NCBI RefSeq assembly: GCF_009392895.1
Contig: NZ_CP045488.1
Coordinates: 1,302,001-1,366,000, forward strand
Source of the DNA: Natronorubrum aibiense
GTDB lineage: Archaea > Halobacteriota > Halobacteria > Halobacteriales > Natrialbaceae
DNA: 64,000 nt
Direction: 5' to 3'
In this document: positions 52,042 through 60,314 of the stretch, one piece after another
Layout: every line of letters starts with the position of its first letter
How positions within the stretch are numbered: the first letter of the stretch is position 1
Notes under the pieces: model-generated
The model's input: only the letters and a program-made list of their open reading frames with translations
Databases searched by the model: none
What the model was told of the DNA's origin: nothing
Translations under genes and position numbers: made by a program

Positions 52042-52284
52042 CTACTGTACGGCGCCGAACAACCGCATGGCGACTTTCTTGTAGCCGATCCCGTAGACGC
52101 CGCCGTAGAGCATGACACAGCCGATCGCGGCGAGCCAGAGGCCGACCATCGCCTCGCCCGCCCCGAGGTGTTGCAGGCTCGCGTATTCAGCGGCGACCCC
52201 GCCTGCGGTCAATGCGCCACCGAGGATCGTATAGACGATCATCGGGAGCAGTTCTGTGAGGAGTTCCGGTGTAGCCGATCCCAT
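52042..52284 (-). CDS. Small haloarchaeal membrane protein (80 aa)
   Basis: 80 residues with two hydrophobic segments (about 12-35 and 45-65) and the ends MGSATPELLTELLPMIVY and KKVAMRLFGAVQ. No functional motif. A GTG two codons upstream (52290) could also start the protein. It lies between ileS and the DUF35 gene with its own intergenic regions on both sides. Confidence 0.62.
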   Translation of the reverse strand: MGSATPELLTELLPMIVYTILGGALTAGGVAAEYASLQHLGAGEAMVGLWLAAIGCVMLYGGVYGIGYKKVAMRLFGAVQ

Positions 52285-52418
52285 TACCACTGAGAAGCCA
52301 CTCAGCCACTGTAAATCTGTCCCCTCTGCGGGGACTCGAGTGAATCGCTGAGTCGGGTCTCACGAAGCGAGTCGGTTCACCGTGCTGAAAGATCCGATAT
52401 CAGTCCCGCTGCCGATGC

Positions 52419-52778
52419 TCAGACCGGCTCGAACCGGTAGCCGTCCCAGTCTTGACTCTCGGGTTCCCGGATGCCGGCCCCGGGTTCGCGGAGTTCGTCG
52501 ACGTAGACGGGTTCGACTTCGTCGCCGGTCTCGATCTCGTCAGTCGTCACCTGTCCGATCGCCCGCACTGGCTCGCCATCGACGTCGAACTCGACGACCG
52601 CGAGCGTGTTGGGCTCGCGAACGCCGGGCGGCGTGGCCATACTCGTCGTCCACGTGATGACTTCGGCGGTGTACTCGCTGAGATCGACCGTCTTGATCGG
52701 TTTCGATCCACTGGGGCCACGCGGGTGCCCGGGGTAGCTGATCGAACCGTCCTCGTACTCGTACGCTTCCATCGTCAT
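52419..52778 (-). CDS. DUF35-type OB-fold partner protein
   Basis: 119 residues. It has the OB-fold part of DUF35 proteins (TAEVITWTTSMATPPGVREP, then TLAVVEFDVDGEPVRAIGQV and DEVEPVYVDEL), but the usual N-terminal rubredoxin-like zinc ribbon with four cysteines is missing: the protein has no cysteine. DUF35 proteins act as scaffolds or CoA-binding partners of thiolase-like enzymes. Its start overlaps the stop of the thiolase-like gene by ATGA, so they are translated together. Confidence 0.78.
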   Translation of the reverse strand: MTMEAYEYEDGSISYPGHPRGPSGSKPIKTVDLSEYTAEVITWTTSMATPPGVREPNTLAVVEFDVDGEPVRAIGQVTTDEIETGDEVEPVYVDELREPGAGIREPESQDWDGYRFEPV

Positions 52779-53953
52779 TGTGCTGCCTCCATGATCGTGG
52801 TGATAACGCAGTTGCCAAAGCCGCCGACGTTACAGGCCAGACCGACGTCGGCCTCGACCTGTCGCGGCCCTGCTTCGCCCATGAGTTGTTCGTAGATCTC
52901 GACACCCTGTGCGATGCCGCTCGCGCCGAGCGGATGGCCCTTCGATTTGAGCCCGCCGGAGGTGTTGACCGGCAACTCGCCGGTGTCACGCTCGGTGTAG
53001 CCCTCCTCGATCAGCTTCCAGGCCTCGCCCTGCTCGGCGAAGCCGAGTCCCTCCATCTGGAGGAACTCGAGGATGGTGAACATATCGTGAAGTTCAGCGA
53101 CGTCGATGTCGGCGGGGCCGTAGCCACTCATCTCGTAGGCACCCTTGCCGCTCTCGACGACGCCGCCCATCACAGTCGGGTCCTCGCGCTCGTGGACGAC
53201 GTGGGTGTCAGTTGCCCCGTCGACACCCGCGATGACGACGTACTCGTCAGTGTACTCCTTGGCGACGGATTCGGGACAGAACAGGAGCGCAGCCGAGCCG
53301 TCCGTGATCGGACAGAAGTCGTACAGCCGCAGCGGGTCGGCGACGATCGGTGACTCTAGCACCGTCTCGAGGTCGACTTCCTTCTGGAACTGGGCGTTGG
53401 GGTTGTCGACGCCGTTTTTGTGGTTCTTGACAGCCACTTTACCGAGGCTCTCGCGCGGCGCGTCGAACTGCTCTAAGTAGTGGCGGGCCGTCAACCCCGC
53501 AAACGACGGCAGCGTCACGCCCGTCTTGTATTCGACAGGATGCGTAACCGACGCGATGATGTCGGTCGTTTCGGGGGTCGATCGATGGCTCATCTTCTCG
53601 CCGCCAACGAGCAGCGTCATGTCACTGGCACCGCTGGTGATCGACTGCCAGGCCGCGTAGATCCCCGCTCCGCCGCTGGAACTCGTCTGGTCGACGCGCT
53701 GGGTGTACGCCGGCATCGCATCGAGATCGTGTGCCAGCGCGTTCGGGACACCTGTCATCCCTTCGAACTCCCCGCTCGCCATGTTCGAGACGTACAGGTG
53801 CTCTACATCGGCTGCATCGACCCCGGCGTCCTCGAGGCACTCGAGTCCGGCCTCCGCGAGGAGGTCCATGATCCAGCCCTCGCGCTGGCCGAACTGGGTC
53901 ATCGACGCACCGACGATTGCAACCCGTTCGGACTCTTGCTGTGTTATCGGCAT
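52775..53953 (-). CDS. Thiolase-fold protein lacking the nucleophilic cysteine
   Basis: 392 residues of SCP-x/thiolase type. RVAIVGASMTQFGQREGW is the N-terminus; the C-terminal GGLKSKGHPLGASG and LACNVGGFGN are conserved thiolase elements. Where active thiolases have N-N-x-C-A-S/T-G, this protein has RVDQTSSSGGAG: serines replace the acylated cysteine. It is paired by ATGA with a DUF35 protein, as in the Ltp2-DUF35 aldolases of steroid catabolism, which also lack the cysteine and cleave rather than condense. So a retro-aldol or other CoA-ester role is possible (inference). Confidence 0.8.
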   Translation of the reverse strand: MPITQQESERVAIVGASMTQFGQREGWIMDLLAEAGLECLEDAGVDAADVEHLYVSNMASGEFEGMTGVPNALAHDLDAMPAYTQRVDQTSSSGGAGIYAAWQSITSGASDMTLLVGGEKMSHRSTPETTDIIASVTHPVEYKTGVTLPSFAGLTARHYLEQFDAPRESLGKVAVKNHKNGVDNPNAQFQKEVDLETVLESPIVADPLRLYDFCPITDGSAALLFCPESVAKEYTDEYVVIAGVDGATDTHVVHEREDPTVMGGVVESGKGAYEMSGYGPADIDVAELHDMFTILEFLQMEGLGFAEQGEAWKLIEEGYTERDTGELPVNTSGGLKSKGHPLGASGIAQGVEIYEQLMGEAGPRQVEADVGLACNVGGFGNCVITTIMEAAQ

Positions 53954-54005
53954 CAGGAACAGTGCCCACGAACACCGCCTTAAAGCTCCTATTTGATAGC
54001 ATTCC

Positions 54006-54731
54006 GTGAAAAATGGACCGATCGAGATAACACCGCACCAGTGCCTCGAGTCGAGTGTGCGCTCCTCTGATCAGGATCCGGTGTTTCCGACCGCACGAAA
54101 CGTCCTCGAGGCCGATTGTGACCGCTGTCCGGCGCTCGACGCGTGTCGCGAGCGCATCTCGTGGGGGACCGGGCCGCTCGATGCGGCTGTCGTCGTCGTC
54201 GGCGAAGCACCCGGCTACGGCACTCCCGACGCCGACCGTTGGCGAGGTGGGAACTGGACCGGGAAGGCCTACACTTCCCGCCATTCTGGTCGACGCATCC
54301 GACGCATGCTCGCCCGACTCGGCTACGACGAGACAGCCTACTACACGAACGCCGTGAAGTGTTTCCCGGCGGATTCCGAGGATCCGAAGACAAACCGTGA
54401 GCCGACGCCCCAAGAGCGAGCGAACTGTCGCAGCCACCTGCTGACCGAACTCGAGGCCGTCGACCCCGACGTCATCCTCGCGACCGGGAAACACGCGACA
54501 AAAACGGTGCTCGCAGCCGAAGGTCGGAATCTCGAGGGCTTTCTCGAGAGCGTCCTCGAACCGACGTGGTGTGCCCGTCTCGACGTCTGGCTTGTCCCAA
54601 TTTTGCATCCGTCGTATCAAGACGTTTGGATCGGCCGTCTGGGATACGAGCCGGAGACGTATCTCGAGGCAATCGGGGAGACGCTTGAGGACTGCCGCGG
54701 AACGACGAGCGGGGACTCAGGGAGCCACTGA
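54006..54731 (+). CDS. Uracil-DNA glycosylase (Fe-S, family 4/5-like)
   Basis: About 241 residues if started at the GTG at 54006; other GTG codons a little downstream are possible since the family core begins near FPTARNVLEADCDRCPAL. Fe-S cysteines: C-x2-C (CDRC), then KCFP and NCRSHL. Motif 1 is VVVGEAPGYGTPDADRW, motif 3 is ILHPSYQDVWI. The enzyme excises uracil from DNA to start base-excision repair. The residue pattern of motif 1 differs a little from classical family 4. Confidence 0.8.
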   Translation: MKNGPIEITPHQCLESSVRSSDQDPVFPTARNVLEADCDRCPALDACRERISWGTGPLDAAVVVVGEAPGYGTPDADRWRGGNWTGKAYTSRHSGRRIRRMLARLGYDETAYYTNAVKCFPADSEDPKTNREPTPQERANCRSHLLTELEAVDPDVILATGKHATKTVLAAEGRNLEGFLESVLEPTWCARLDVWLVPILHPSYQDVWIGRLGYEPETYLEAIGETLEDCRGTTSGDSGSH

Positions 54732-54794
54732 TCGTCACTACGGACTCGAGGGGGCGACGGCGCTCGAATCGCCTACTCGGGCAGCGGTTCGTGA

Positions 54795-55493
54795 CTACCC
54801 TTGTGTCGTCACCGTCGGCTGGAGCGCGGGTGGGGCGATATCCCAGCGGTCCGCGGTGACGCCGTCGACGCCGAGTTCGTGGAGGGTCCGGACGTCCTCG
54901 ACCGTCCGCGCCGCCTTCCAGGCGATGACGTTTAGATCGTGTTCGCGCGCGTTGGGGACGATGTCCGTCTCGACACAGAGGTCGTAGTGGGGGAAGACGT
55001 GTGTGCAGTCGTACTCGAGGGCTCGCGAGAGGTTGGTCGCGGGCTCCTCGCCGAAGAGCAATCCGTTGGGGACGTCGAGACAGGCCGCGTCGATCTCCGC
55101 GATTGCCTCGGGCAGGAACGACGAGACGCGGACGTCCGCGCCGGCCGCCATCGCCAACTGCAACGTATCTGCCGCGATCCCGTGCTCTTTCAGTTCGAGC
55201 TGGACGGTGACGTCGTCCGGGACGGCTCGCAACACCGATTCGAGGCGCGGAATCGACTCCTCGGACTCGAGGACGGTGAGTTCTTGAAGCTCGGACCACG
55301 GCGTCTCCGCGACTCGTCGGTCGACGTCGGCGACGCGATCCAAGGTTTCGTCGTGCACGACGACCAGTTCACCCGATCCACAGCGCCGCACGTCCACCTC
55401 GACGGCGGGCAGTCGACGGGCGGCTTCGCGGATTGCGAGGAGTGTGTTCTCCGGAACCTGCGCTGCACAGCCACGATGGCCGATAATCTCCAT
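54795..55493 (-). CDS. Glycerophosphodiester phosphodiesterase (GDPD)
   Basis: 232 residues forming a TIM-barrel GDPD domain: IIGHRGCAAQVPENTLLAI, VEVDVRRCGSGELVVVHDETLDRV hold the catalytic His, Glu, Asp and second His, and the later PNGLLFGEEP and VIAWKAARTVEDV close the barrel. It hydrolyses glycerophosphodiesters to glycerol 3-phosphate (or, in archaea, glycerol 1-phosphate) and alcohol. It is cytoplasmic (no signal peptide). Adjacent glycerol-phosphate polymer genes at 55.6-57.3 kb make a shared theme of glycerol-phosphate handling possible. Confidence 0.85.
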   Translation of the reverse strand: MEIIGHRGCAAQVPENTLLAIREAARRLPAVEVDVRRCGSGELVVVHDETLDRVADVDRRVAETPWSELQELTVLESEESIPRLESVLRAVPDDVTVQLELKEHGIAADTLQLAMAAGADVRVSSFLPEAIAEIDAACLDVPNGLLFGEEPATNLSRALEYDCTHVFPHYDLCVETDIVPNAREHDLNVIAWKAARTVEDVRTLHELGVDGVTADRWDIAPPALQPTVTTQG

Positions 55494-55642
55494 CTACCGA
55501 GACCGCAGGAGTCAGAACCCATCAATATTTTGTTTCCCGCGCAGTAGAGTGGCCAAACGTACAGAATATCTCGTCTTCAATACTGTCTCGGAAATCGACA
55601 GTCGGTGGCGGAGTTCCGTCGGTACAGCCCTCGCACCAGCGA

Positions 55643-56323
55643 TCACGCGCACTGGATCTGCTCGGACGCGAGCCACGCTCGAGCGCGCTCGAGGTCGGCC
55701 GGGCGGTTGACCTCGACGTGACGGGTGTCCGGAATCAACAGCGGCTGCGTCGGCGTGCGGGGATACACACAGGGATACCAGTCGTCCAAGTGTGCACGGA
55801 GGATTTCGATCGCCGCCGTCCGGTGCTCGCGGCTCACGATGCCGAAGCCGGCGTGCTGGTGGCCCTCGATGAGCCCATAGGCCGTTACACGTCCCGAGTC
55901 GTTCCAGCGGATCGCTGTTTCCTCGTGCTGGAGTCCCGGAATGCAGCCGACGAGATTGAGATGCCCTCTGAGCGCGTCGAACTGCTCGGTCAGCCGCCCG
56001 AGCTCGCGTTCGTCGACGAGGATGTCGCCGTTGAGTACGAGCAGATCGTCGTCAATGTGTCTGAGCGCACAGAGCAGCGACGCGGCGTTCTCGTACCGAT
56101 CCCAGTCCTCGAGGACGATCGGATCGTCGGGATCGTACCGTTCGAGAACCGTGTCGTGGTGATAGCCGAGGACGATGCTCGTGCCGTCGACGTGTGGCTC
56201 GAGCAACCCGCGCTGGCGGTCATACAGCGTCCGCCCGTCGAACTCGAGGAAGGCTTTCGGGACGTCGTCAGTGTGGTGGCCCATTCGTTTGCCCTCGCCT
56301 GCGGCCAAGATCACGCCGCGCAT
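55643..56323 (-). CDS. Sugar/alcohol-phosphate nucleotidyltransferase
   Basis: 226 residues of the NTP-transferase fold. The nucleotide-binding loop is MRGVILAAGEGKRMGHHTDD, and DLLVLNGDILVDERELG holds the metal-binding Asp. It resembles CTP:phosphocholine or glycerol-phosphate cytidylyltransferases of surface polymer pathways. It begins inside the last codons of the upstream CDP-glycerol transferase gene (13-bp overlap), so the two are coupled. A role in supplying CDP-activated alcohol to that transferase is the simplest reading. Confidence 0.78.
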   Translation of the reverse strand: MRGVILAAGEGKRMGHHTDDVPKAFLEFDGRTLYDRQRGLLEPHVDGTSIVLGYHHDTVLERYDPDDPIVLEDWDRYENAASLLCALRHIDDDLLVLNGDILVDERELGRLTEQFDALRGHLNLVGCIPGLQHEETAIRWNDSGRVTAYGLIEGHQHAGFGIVSREHRTAAIEILRAHLDDWYPCVYPRTPTQPLLIPDTRHVEVNRPADLERARAWLASEQIQCA

Positions 56324-57297
56324 CGCATCACCTCCGCGGCGGCGCGTTCGCCCGCTCGGCCGTCCATCGGGATGCCGAGGTCTTCGAGCCACGCGGCGCG
56401 TCGGCGCGCGACGGCCTCGGGTTCGCCGTTCCGATAGAGGTCGTCGACGAGTTCAATCTCGAGTGCGTCCGTCGTCGCGCCAATCTGTGGCACCTCGCGG
56501 TCCGGCGCGTCGATGTCGGTCAACTGGATCAACGGCCGGCCCGTGTGGAGCCACTCGGCGATCGAGCCCGAATAATCCGAGATGAGCACGTCCGACCGGC
56601 GCATGCTCTCGGCGGGCGTTGTGGTCGTGTCGAAGACGACGTTCGGGAGTTCTTCGATTCGGTCGCGACACGCCTGTGTGACGGCCAGTCCCGGCCCCTC
56701 GCGTCGGTCGGTCGGGTGGGGCCGAAAGAGCAGTTCGTACTCGGTGTCGACGAAACACTCGAGGACCGAGCGAGCCGTGTTCGCGTACGCGCCCTGACCG
56801 ACCATGTAGTTGGTCGGCGCGTACAGCACCCGCCGGTCACGGGGTGGCGGCGAATCGACTAGCACGTCGGCTTCCGGGATGCCGACGACGGTGACGCGCA
56901 CGTCGGATGGCGCGGCCTCCCGGTACGCCCGTGCCCACCGCTCGCCGGGTGCGAGCGCGGCGCTGACGTGCTCTAAGATCGTCGTCGCCGTCACGGATAG
57001 CTCGCCGCGCCCGATCGACGCGCCGTGGCGCACGTGGACGAGCGGGTACTCCTCGTAGAACGTGAAGCGCTCGATGCCGAACCGGTGGTTGTAGACGACC
57101 ACGTCGGGATCGATCGCCCGGATATTCTCGTCGACCGCGCTGGGGTCGTCCACTTCGATTTCTTCGATGCGGTCGCTACAGCCGCGGGCGTCCGCTCGAA
57201 CCGGGACGTACGCCGACTCGCTGTCGACGTAGCGGTCGATCGCTTCGAACGTCTTCCGCATGAACGGTCGCTCGATTGCGTACAGTATCGTTCCCAT
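56311..57297 (-). CDS. CDP-glycerol glycerophosphotransferase-like (TagB/TagF)
   Basis: 328 residues of GT-B-like fold from the ATG at 57297. Landmarks: RRVLYAPTNYMVGQGAY, LLFRPHPTDRREGPGL and VLISDYSGSIAEWLHTGRPLI, which match the nucleotide- and phosphate-binding end of teichoic-acid polymerases. These transfer glycerol or ribitol phosphate from CDP donors to surface polymers. Haloarchaea of some genera carry such genes in surface glycan islands. The 3' end overlaps the nucleotidyltransferase start by 13 bp. Confidence 0.78.
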   Translation of the reverse strand: MGTILYAIERPFMRKTFEAIDRYVDSESAYVPVRADARGCSDRIEEIEVDDPSAVDENIRAIDPDVVVYNHRFGIERFTFYEEYPLVHVRHGASIGRGELSVTATTILEHVSAALAPGERWARAYREAAPSDVRVTVVGIPEADVLVDSPPPRDRRVLYAPTNYMVGQGAYANTARSVLECFVDTEYELLFRPHPTDRREGPGLAVTQACRDRIEELPNVVFDTTTTPAESMRRSDVLISDYSGSIAEWLHTGRPLIQLTDIDAPDREVPQIGATTDALEIELVDDLYRNGEPEAVARRRAAWLEDLGIPMDGRAGERAAAEVMRCAA

Positions 57298-58269
57298 CGT
57301 GTGTGTCCTCGCTTCCGCTCTCAGTCCTCGAGTGGCAGTCGGCCGCCGTGCTCGAGACGACACGGTGACGGTGTGGCGGGATTCCATCGCCGACGTCCGG
57401 AGCGGACGCATACCGCCTTAGTCGTCGATCGACGGTCGAAATCGGTCGCACTCGGGACCAGTCATCCGTTCAGGTACGGAACCTCGTCGCGCTCTCGAAC
57501 CTGACAACCGTCGCGCGCGAGTCGGGAAGTCGACTACTGGAACGGATCTTCGCGTGGTGTTCAATTAAGCGATGGGCACGACTAAGCCGGCAACTATTAT
57601 AATTGTTGGAGTGAATCCGCGTTTAGATTTCTGTATATTCAACTAGAACGTATATTTCAAAACAATCCACAGTTTGGATATCGAGATAGATGTGTCCGTT
57701 GCTCGGTTGTGACACGTAGCGAGCGGAAGCCCACCCCTTCAGGGGTGGGAGGATGTCAATTTTGGGACGTGCACTCGAGGGTATTTGGTCACGACACTCG
57801 AGCGGTGTGTCTACTACGTTTTCGATGGTGTACGCAGAAATCGCCAGCCGAAGGCTGGCAGTGGAGCCCCCTATCCGCTCGTGGGATGAAAAACGGGTAG
57901 GGGTAGTAGAGATCGGTGACGTTGGGACGATCGATCTCTTGGTAACGGGGCATGTGATGTCTCAAAGTCGGACACCGTCGGCAACGACAGTTGTCCTTCC
58001 CCGTCAACTACTCAGAATACCGGGTCCCAGGTAAGTATAGGTCCGATAAACGATTTCACCTGACTCAACTGCCGCGCTCACCCTCCCCCATTTCGGGTCA
58101 GTCACTGCCCGTTTCGGGATCGCTTGTTATTTTTCTCTCATTCTCTCTCTCGAGACGAACGAGTGGCGACCGTCACCACTGGCATCTCATCCCCGCACCG
58201 GCTCGTCGTCGCCGGGTGCCTGCGGCGCGGGCGATAACCTTCTTACAGTGGGCCAACACACACTCCCGT
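57298..58269. other. Geneless region with A/T-rich core and a solo IS right end
   Basis: 970 bp without a convincing gene in any frame. The first 240 bp resemble 5' non-coding DNA of the CDP-glycerol transferase gene, 57540-57710 is A/T-rich, and 57730-57759 carries an IS605-type right end. A strong hairpin (GCCAGCC / GGCTGGC) is at about 57845. The last 200 bp are C/T-rich and probably contain the hit promoter. Confidence 0.6.
57728..57759 (+). repeat. Solo IS200/IS605-type right end (possible stand-alone omega RNA)
   Basis: AAGCCCACCCCTTCAGGGGT begins a perfect hairpin (CCCACCCC / GGGGTGGG) followed directly by AGGATGTCAA, the same tail as at the tnpB elements. No tnpB remnant lies to its left, where one would be expected in this orientation. 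Confidence 0.6.
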
Positions 58270-58725
58270 ATGAGTACGATCTTCACGCAGATCGTTGAGG
58301 GGGAGATCCCCGCCCGAATCGTGTACGAAGACGAGACGACGATCGCCTTCCTTGATGCCAACCCGCTGGCGCCGGGGCACACACTGGTCATCCCGAAAGA
58401 CGAGTACGAACGGGTGAACGACGTCCCCGACGACGTCGCCACCGATCTCTATGCGACCATCCACCGACTAGTCCCCGCTGTCGAGGATGCCGTCGACGCC
58501 GACGCCTCGACCGTTGCGTTCAACAACGGCGAAGCGGCCGGGCAAGAAGTCCCCCACGTCCACTGCCATATTGTCCCTCGCTTCGAGGGTGATGGCGCTG
58601 GCCCCATCCACAGCCTCTTCAGCGACGCCAAGACGTTCGACGTCGCCGATCTGGATCAGATCACCGAGGACCTCTCGGACGACGAACTCGACGAAATCGC
58701 CGCGGAAATCGAGTCTCGAGCCTGA
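58270..58725 (+). CDS. hit: HIT-family nucleotide hydrolase/transferase
   Basis: 151 residues. The histidine triad is VPHVHCHIVPRF, complete. IPARIVYEDETTIAFLDANPLAPGHTLVIPK gives the dimer and nucleotide-binding half. The Hint-like branch hydrolyses AMP-lysine or AMP-NH2 type substrates. The C-terminal 40 residues form an acidic helix. Start ATG at 58270. Confidence 0.9.
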   Translation: MSTIFTQIVEGEIPARIVYEDETTIAFLDANPLAPGHTLVIPKDEYERVNDVPDDVATDLYATIHRLVPAVEDAVDADASTVAFNNGEAAGQEVPHVHCHIVPRFEGDGAGPIHSLFSDAKTFDVADLDQITEDLSDDELDEIAAEIESRA

Positions 58726-58802
58726 ACTGACTGTTATCGGTCGGCACACTGCCAGAGCGCAGGCGTCGTGACGCTTTTCTCACTCGCGCGTGAGCCTCGC
58801 GT

Positions 58803-59027
58803 ATGATCGCCGATCTCGTCACCCGGTTGCGGACCGTTCCTTTCGCCGCAATCCTCGAGTTGGGGAGCCTTCTCGTCTGTGTGCTGTTGTTCCTCGGGAC
58901 GCTTGCCTTGCTCTCGAGTGGCCCGCCGGCCGGTCGGGGCGACCTGTGGCTCGCGCTCATCGGGCTTGGAGCCGCGTTTGTCGTCTTCTGGACAGTGCTG
59001 GTGCCGCTGTACGAACGGACGCTGTAG
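58803..59027 (+). CDS. Small two-helix membrane protein (74 aa)
   Basis: 74 residues with two hydrophobic segments (about 15-38 and 46-66) after a short polar start (MIADLVTRLRTVPF). No motif is recognised. It follows hit by 77 bp and is convergent with the prepilin peptidase gene. The coherent hydropathy and normal G+C third positions support it as a gene. Confidence 0.6.
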   Translation: MIADLVTRLRTVPFAAILELGSLLVCVLLFLGTLALLSSGPPAGRGDLWLALIGLGAAFVVFWTVLVPLYERTL

Positions 59028-59115
59028 CACCCGCGATCGATCGTCTCGTGCCGGTGATCGCGTATCCGGGTTTGCCACTCCGCGGATACCACCCGTCTCA
59101 GCTCACTCGAGCACG

Positions 59116-60117
59116 TCAGAGGACCGCACCAATTAGCAGGTCGCCGTAGATCAGTGCGACCGCCAGTCCGACGAACACGGGCACGAGAAACGGCGCGCCA
59201 GGCGAGATCCAGACGGTGTCTTTCTGTACTAATACCTCGAGGCCCTCCCGAAGCTCCGCGGGTGTGGTGCCGTAGGCCGTCCCCTCGATATCCGCGAGAA
59301 ACGCCTCGGTCCCCCACGGGTCGTCGTGCTCGTTCGAGGTATTGGCGTTCGATTCATTGGCCTCGAGTGCTGCCCCGCCGTCGCCGCGCACGACGGCGGT
59401 GACGGCCCCGTCGGTCGGCGGGTTCGGCTCGGCGGGCAGGGTCGCCGGATCGCGGTATTGGTCGGGATTCTCGCGAACGTCGGCCAGTGAGAGCCCTCGC
59501 CAGCGCAGGTACATCCGCAGCGCGTCGAGATCGAGGCCGCCTCGAGAGCGTCCCTCGGGCGTCTCGAGGAGTCGGCCGTGCGTTTCGGGGATCGCCTCCC
59601 ACGAGACGGGCCACCCGATGACCATCACCGACGTGATGCGGCCCGCGGCGGCGTTGCGAACCGCGATCACGAGCGGAATCGCCAGCCCCACGACGACGGC
59701 GTTGGTCAGGATCGTAAACGAGAACGTCCCGATCGGCGTCGTCGTCAGCGGCAACGTCCACGATCCGATCGTATACTGTGGAAACGTCGGAAACAGCAGG
59801 GCGAGGACGAGCAGCGCCTTCGCGTCAGCGCCGCCGAAGCCCCCGAACCACCAAAAGAGGTACGCGATGGGCACGACGAAGCCGAGACTCACCGCTGTCG
59901 GGATGAGAAACTCGTAGCGCCAGGCGTAGCCGCCCGCGGCCCATGCGAGGCGGCCCTCCCAGACGAGCGTGCAGAGTCCAAGGACTGCAAGCGGGATCCA
60001 GACACCGCTCGAGACTCGTCTGGTCTTGATATCCCGAACGGCAACCCAGGCGAACACGGGGACGGCGACGAGTCGAAGCAGATCTGGTCCCGTCGCCGAC
60101 GCGCCTACGAGTGTCAC
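59116..60117 (-). CDS. A24-family prepilin/preflagellin peptidase
   Basis: 333 residues with about six membrane helices. The two catalytic aspartates are in AVRDIKTRRVSS (after helix 1) and FGGADAKALLVL, the G-x-G-D motif read as GGAD. A soluble loop of about 120 residues (about 180-300) separates the fourth and last helices, an insertion beyond the short PibD type. It cleaves class III signal peptides from type IV pilins or archaellins at the membrane. Other pilus genes are not in the window. Confidence 0.82.
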   Translation of the reverse strand: MTLVGASATGPDLLRLVAVPVFAWVAVRDIKTRRVSSGVWIPLAVLGLCTLVWEGRLAWAAGGYAWRYEFLIPTAVSLGFVVPIAYLFWWFGGFGGADAKALLVLALLFPTFPQYTIGSWTLPLTTTPIGTFSFTILTNAVVVGLAIPLVIAVRNAAAGRITSVMVIGWPVSWEAIPETHGRLLETPEGRSRGGLDLDALRMYLRWRGLSLADVRENPDQYRDPATLPAEPNPPTDGAVTAVVRGDGGAALEANESNANTSNEHDDPWGTEAFLADIEGTAYGTTPAELREGLEVLVQKDTVWISPGAPFLVPVFVGLAVALIYGDLLIGAVL

Positions 60118-60314
60118 GCCCGTGTCTCTCGAGCGCGATAGTGTTAGACTGTCGGTTGCACCCTTGATCGGACGTCGATCGCTGTCAACTGAAGCGGTAG
60201 CGCGGAGTCCCTTTCCTCAAGGAACGAGCGAAGTCGTTCGAAAGACCGGGGGTCTTTCGTGATGACGAAAATCTTCTATCTTGAGTCAGCGAGAGAATCC
60301 CGCCCTTCCCGTGA
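60118..60314. other. Intergenic region with possible IS605-type relic
   Basis: On the minus strand, TCGTTCCTTGAGG followed by GGGACTCCGCG (about 60190-60235) resembles parts of the 79-nt repeat (CTCGCTCCTTGAGG). It may be a decayed member of the same repeat class or the missing 5' side of the tnpB element at right. No gene is seen. Confidence 0.4.

Noticed and set aside
57753-58034. A 93-codon plus-strand frame in the geneless region
   Set aside because: It begins in the IS-end tail, has no conserved features and crosses a strong hairpin.
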